The notes beneath the pieces are model-generated. The model saw only the letters and a list, made by a program, of their open reading frames with translations, was not told where the DNA came from and searched no databases. This document shows positions 60,980 to 64,000 of a DNA stretch of 64,000 nucleotides, one piece after another; position 1 is the stretch's first letter, and each line of letters opens with the position of its first letter. A program made the position numbers and the translations under genes. The DNA is from Sphingopyxis sp. (GTDB taxonomy: Bacteria > Pseudomonadota > Alphaproteobacteria > Sphingomonadales > Sphingomonadaceae), in assembly GCA_013823985.1 (NCBI GenBank), contig PNNB01000047.1, positions 62,001-126,000 of the forward strand, written 5' to 3'.

Positions 60980-62734
60980 TCACTCTAGAACATAAAGCCC
61001 AGGCGCTGCCTCCATCGCCGGATAGGCTTTGCTGCCCAAGGTCGCAGGTGCGGCCACTTCCTTGCCTGAACGGGCGTGCAGCCATTCCATCCAATAGGGC
61101 CACCAGCTTCCGGCGACCTCTTCGGTCCCCTTCATCCATTCGCCCACATCGGCGGGTGTCTTGCCCTTGCTATGCTTCCAATATTTCGCCTTCGGGTTGC
61201 CCGGCGGGTTCAGGATGGCTTGCATATGGCCAGCCTGGCTGAGGATGAACTCCACATTTTTCGCGCCGAACAATTGCGTCGACCGATAGCAGGCGCGCCA
61301 AGGCGTAATATGGTCCGTCGTGCCGCCCAGGATGAACATGTCGCCGGTCACCTTGGTCAGGTCGAGCGTGTGATCAGCAATCTCGAACGTTCCCGGCGCG
61401 GCGTAAGCGTTGGCTTCGAACAGTTCGAGGAAGTCGCCCATCAGGGCCGAGGACAGGTTGGTCGCATCGGCATTCCAGAACAAAATGTCGAACGCCGGCG
61501 GATCATCGCCCATCAGATAATTGTTGATGACATAATTCCAGATCAGGTCATTGGGCCGCAGCCACGCAAAGCCGCGGGCAAGGCTGGAACCTTCGATCAC
61601 GCCCTTTTTCGCCGCCCGCTGCCGTGCGAGCGCGATGCCGTTATGCGACACCAGCGAAGATGCTTCGGTATCACCCGGCTTGGGTTCGAGCACGCAGACC
61701 ATCATGGTGATGGCATTGGCGCGCGTGTCGCCCATCGACGCAAGCTTCGAAAGCAGCACCGACATGGTCTGCCCGCCGGAACAACCGCCCGACACATTGA
61801 CCTTGTCGCTGCCGGTGATGTCGCACACGACATCCAGCGCCTTGATGCAGCTTTCGATATATTCGGCCATGCCCCAGACGCCCATTTCGTCCGTCGGGTT
61901 GCGCCACGAAATCATGAAGGGCTGGATACCATGATCGGTCTGCCACTTGATCACCGACTTTTCAGGCGAAAGGTCGTTGATGTACATTTTGTTGATCTGC
62001 GGCGGGATGGTCAGTTGCGGGATCGCATAGACCTTGTCGGTGGTGGGCGCATATTGGATCAGCTCGAACCGTTCGTCGCGGTAGACCACAGAACCTTTGG
62101 CAGTGGCAACATTCTCGCCCAGTTTGAACGGCTTTTTGTTGACCTGGCTCACCATCATATCGTTGTGGACCATGTCGTTATAGGCGTTTTTCAGCCCCTT
62201 CACGAGACTGAGTCCGCCGGAATCCACCAGCCGTTTTTGCGCGGTCGGGTTGCCGATCAGGCTGTTGGTCGGTGACAGCGCATCGATGATGATCTGCGAA
62301 ATGAAGTTCGCCCGGTCACGTTCCAACGCGTCGAGTTCGAGGTCTTCGATATAGCTTTTGACGCCCTTCTGGACCGCCAGATAATATTGTGCGCCCGCCT
62401 TGAAAAAGGGATTGAACCGCCATGCAGGGTCCATGAAGCGTTTGTCCTTGGGATCGGGAGCGAGATCGGACTGGCCCGTCATGATCTTGACCACATCCTC
62501 GCTGAAATTGCCCGCAGCCTTGAATGCCTTGTCCGGATTGGTGGCCGTCTGGCGCAGCATCAGGCCGATCGCGCCAATAAAATCCTCCCGCGCCAGCCCG
62601 GCCAGCGGGCCGAGCGCCATGGTCGCATCATTGGCGGCATCAAAGGCCCCTGCCATCCCACTAAATGGTGCGCCCTTTTTAGGCTTTTTCGCGCCTGCTT
62701 TTTTCTCGGCGCCCTTGTCTGCTTTTGCAGCCAT
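60980..62734 (-). CDS. phaC: Polyhydroxyalkanoate synthase
   Basis: 584 residues from ATG 62734. The lipase-box-like GGCSGG (in NVSGGCSGGQTMSVLLSK) carries the catalytic cysteine. The aspartate is in ILFWNADATNLSSALMGDF and the histidine in SQAGHMQAILNPPGNPKAK. The N-terminal region is lysine- and alanine-rich (KADKGAEKKAGAKKPKKG). The blocks around Cys and His resemble class II synthases of pseudomonads more than short-chain class I, and the nearby PhaZ is also of the medium-chain kind. Substrate range is therefore uncertain. No phasin gene is visible. Confidence 0.92.
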   Translation of the reverse strand: MAAKADKGAEKKAGAKKPKKGAPFSGMAGAFDAANDATMALGPLAGLAREDFIGAIGLMLRQTATNPDKAFKAAGNFSEDVVKIMTGQSDLAPDPKDKRFMDPAWRFNPFFKAGAQYYLAVQKGVKSYIEDLELDALERDRANFISQIIIDALSPTNSLIGNPTAQKRLVDSGGLSLVKGLKNAYNDMVHNDMMVSQVNKKPFKLGENVATAKGSVVYRDERFELIQYAPTTDKVYAIPQLTIPPQINKMYINDLSPEKSVIKWQTDHGIQPFMISWRNPTDEMGVWGMAEYIESCIKALDVVCDITGSDKVNVSGGCSGGQTMSVLLSKLASMGDTRANAITMMVCVLEPKPGDTEASSLVSHNGIALARQRAAKKGVIEGSSLARGFAWLRPNDLIWNYVINNYLMGDDPPAFDILFWNADATNLSSALMGDFLELFEANAYAAPGTFEIADHTLDLTKVTGDMFILGGTTDHITPWRACYRSTQLFGAKNVEFILSQAGHMQAILNPPGNPKAKYWKHSKGKTPADVGEWMKGTEEVAGSWWPYWMEWLHARSGKEVAAPATLGSKAYPAMEAAPGLYVLE

Positions 62735-62808
62735 GTTTCTCTCCTCTTCCCAGACAAGAGATTGCACGGACTTTGGCCGACGTCAATTGAGGTGACAGCG
62801 TAAAATGA

Positions 62809-63480
62809 TCACTGTTCCAAATCGGACGACTCTATCATCTGCTTTGCCACCATAAGCGCGGCCATTGCCCCCAATATTTGCGCGGCAATGAACGGCGCGA
62901 CGTCGGCGGGGGCTATACCGGCAAAGCTGTTGCTGAGACTTCGGGCGATGGTGATGGCAGGGTTGGCGAAGCTGGTGGAGGAGGTGAACCAATAAGCGGC
63001 GGTGATGTAGAGCGCGACGCTGACGGGCACCGCTTGCGGCCTGAACCGCACGGTTCCCAATATCGTCAGGATCAGGCCAAAGGTCGCGACAAATTCGCCG
63101 GTCCACTGACCAAGCCCTGTCCGCTCTTTGGTCGACAGCTGCAGGACGGCTTCGTCGAACATCAGGTGCGCTGCCCAGACGCCCAAAATGCCGCCAACTA
63201 CTTGGACGGCCACATAGGCCTGCGCCGCGTGCGCCTTCAGTTCCTTGCGCAGCCACATGATCAGAGTGACCGCCGGGTTGAAATGCGCACCGGATATTGG
63301 TCCGAGAATCGTGATCAGCACATAGAGCATCGCGCCGGTCGCAAGGGTGTTCCCGATCAACGCCACAGCCACATTGCCGCCAGACAGCCGCTCGGCCATA
63401 ATGCCGGAGCCGACAACGGTGGCGAACAAGAAGAAGGATCCCAACGCCTCCGCCGTCAGCGGACGCCGCAACTCCCCCAT
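62809..63480 (-). CDS. aqpS: Aquaporin-family channel of the arsenic-linked AqpS type
   Basis: 223 residues, six membrane helices. The two pore motifs are GAHFNPAVTLIMW and SFANPAITIARS. Conserved blocks LTAEALGSFFLFATVVGSGI and YVAVQVVGGILGVWAAHLMF fit the MIP family. AqpS-type channels let trivalent arsenicals out of the cell and replace ArsB in some alphaproteobacterial ars operons. It starts 4 bases after arsI, which fixes its arsenic context. Confidence 0.9.
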   Translation of the reverse strand: MGELRRPLTAEALGSFFLFATVVGSGIMAERLSGGNVAVALIGNTLATGAMLYVLITILGPISGAHFNPAVTLIMWLRKELKAHAAQAYVAVQVVGGILGVWAAHLMFDEAVLQLSTKERTGLGQWTGEFVATFGLILTILGTVRFRPQAVPVSVALYITAAYWFTSSTSFANPAITIARSLSNSFAGIAPADVAPFIAAQILGAMAALMVAKQMIESSDLEQ

Positions 63481-63483
63481 CGC

Positions 63484-63954
63484 TTAGCAGCAACCTTTGG
63501 GCGCCGCCTCTACCTTGGGGGCGCAGCAGGCGGTGACGGCGGCATTGTCGCCGGTCAGTTGGTCAAAGTCCGGGCTGTCGCCATAGACGGTGGATTCGCC
63601 CTGCGTCAGAAATGCTTCCCACACGACGCCGTCCGGGTCGGCTATCCAGCTTTTTTCCGATTTCGCATAGCAGCAGGTCGTCGCGCCTTCTTCCAGCACG
63701 GGTCCGCCCGCAACTTTCAAACGGCCATAGACATCGCCAAGTTCGGCGCTGTCCTCCACCTGGATACCCAGATGTTCAATGCCCTTTGCCGCGCCTTCCT
63801 TGCAGGAAATGGCAAAATTGACATGTGGATCGTCCAACATCCACTTGGCATAGTCATCTTTCGTCACGCTCGGCTGAGCGCCGAACAGGGCGGAGTAGAA
63901 ACCGATCGACTGGTCGAGATTGTCGACACCGACATGTACGTGCAGCCTTTTCAT
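63484..63954 (-). CDS. arsI: ArsI/CadI-type glyoxalase-fold protein, organoarsenical C-As lyase
   Basis: 156 residues of the vicinal-oxygen-chelate fold. His5, His61 and Glu113 match the Fe(II) ligands of characterised ArsI. The vicinal cysteine pair Cys94-Cys95 in GATTCCYAKSEKSW binds trivalent arsenic. A cysteine-rich tail (ACCAPK and final GCC) is present as in many family members. ArsI removes the methyl or aryl group of trivalent organoarsenicals. The rest of the operon (arsR expected) would lie beyond the right edge. Confidence 0.93.
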   Translation of the reverse strand: MKRLHVHVGVDNLDQSIGFYSALFGAQPSVTKDDYAKWMLDDPHVNFAISCKEGAAKGIEHLGIQVEDSAELGDVYGRLKVAGGPVLEEGATTCCYAKSEKSWIADPDGVVWEAFLTQGESTVYGDSPDFDQLTGDNAAVTACCAPKVEAAPKGCC

Positions 63955-64000
63955 GCGGCATTCCTTTCATCTGTGTTTTGGGGTTCGCAACCAAGTGCGG

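Noticed and set aside
1..64000. Genomic island, prophage, CRISPR array or tRNA genes
   Set aside because: No integrase, transposase, direct-repeat boundaries, repeat-spacer pattern or tRNA-like sequence was found; the betaine clusters look chromosomal.

Overview
The window looks like a chromosomal segment of an alphaproteobacterium, most likely a sphingomonad. That is inferred from gene content: a SciP/DUF1153 cell-cycle regulator, an FdsABGD-type formate dehydrogenase, a polyhydroxyalkanoate synthase with an intracellular depolymerase, sphingomonad-like TonB receptor and RND genes, DUF3297 and a GlsB-type membrane protein. Coding density is very high; no gap exceeds about 200 bp. I saw no tRNA, rRNA, CRISPR, insertion sequence or integrase. 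Every gene lies whole inside the window except the formate dehydrogenase alpha gene, which runs in from the left edge. The ars genes at the right edge are probably the downstream end of an operon that continues past base 64000.

Bases 1-33,000 are dominated by methylated-amine (betaine) catabolism. At the left is the end of a soluble NAD-dependent formate dehydrogenase operon (fdsA, fdsD, fdhD), a sink for C1 units released by demethylation. A LysR-type gene is divergent from cluster 1 (3.3-13.1 kb, + strand). Cluster 1 encodes a Rieske oxygenase of the glycine-betaine/stachydrine demethylase type, a PLP-dependent Cys/Met-metabolism lyase, an HcnB/HcnC-like FAD oxidoreductase pair and a complete heterotetrameric sarcosine oxidase (soxBDAG). 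Cluster 2 (30.4 down to 15.5 kb, - strand) is a tightly packed run of eleven genes: dimethylglycine dehydrogenase-like, a second Rieske oxygenase, cupin, a second soxBDAG set, a BCCT betaine transporter, a BetA-like GMC dehydrogenase, a further FAD oxidoreductase and an MFS transporter. A second LysR gene and an alpha/beta hydrolase follow on the same strand. Cluster 2 reads as a glycine betaine -> dimethylglycine -> sarcosine -> glycine pathway with its own importer. Cluster 1 looks like a parallel pathway for a different N-methylated amino acid whose free amine is finally cleaved by a PLP lyase.

Bases 30,500-47,600 hold an XpaC-like/TelA pair, a GDSL esterase divergent from a YbbA/YbbP-type ABC exporter, a YfeH-like transporter, a TPR protein coupled to a c-type cytochrome, typA/bipA, an outer-membrane beta-barrel, a YhiN-type flavoprotein, DUF3297, a serine hydrolase, mnmA, and sciP preceded by a translationally coupled small gene.

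Bases 47,700-64,000 hold a GlsB membrane protein, an RND efflux adaptor and pump, DUF445, an MTA/SAH nucleosidase, an FprA-type ferredoxin-NADP reductase, a TonB-dependent receptor, the PHA genes phaZ and phaC around a histidine kinase, and an arsenic-type aquaporin (aqpS) with arsI.
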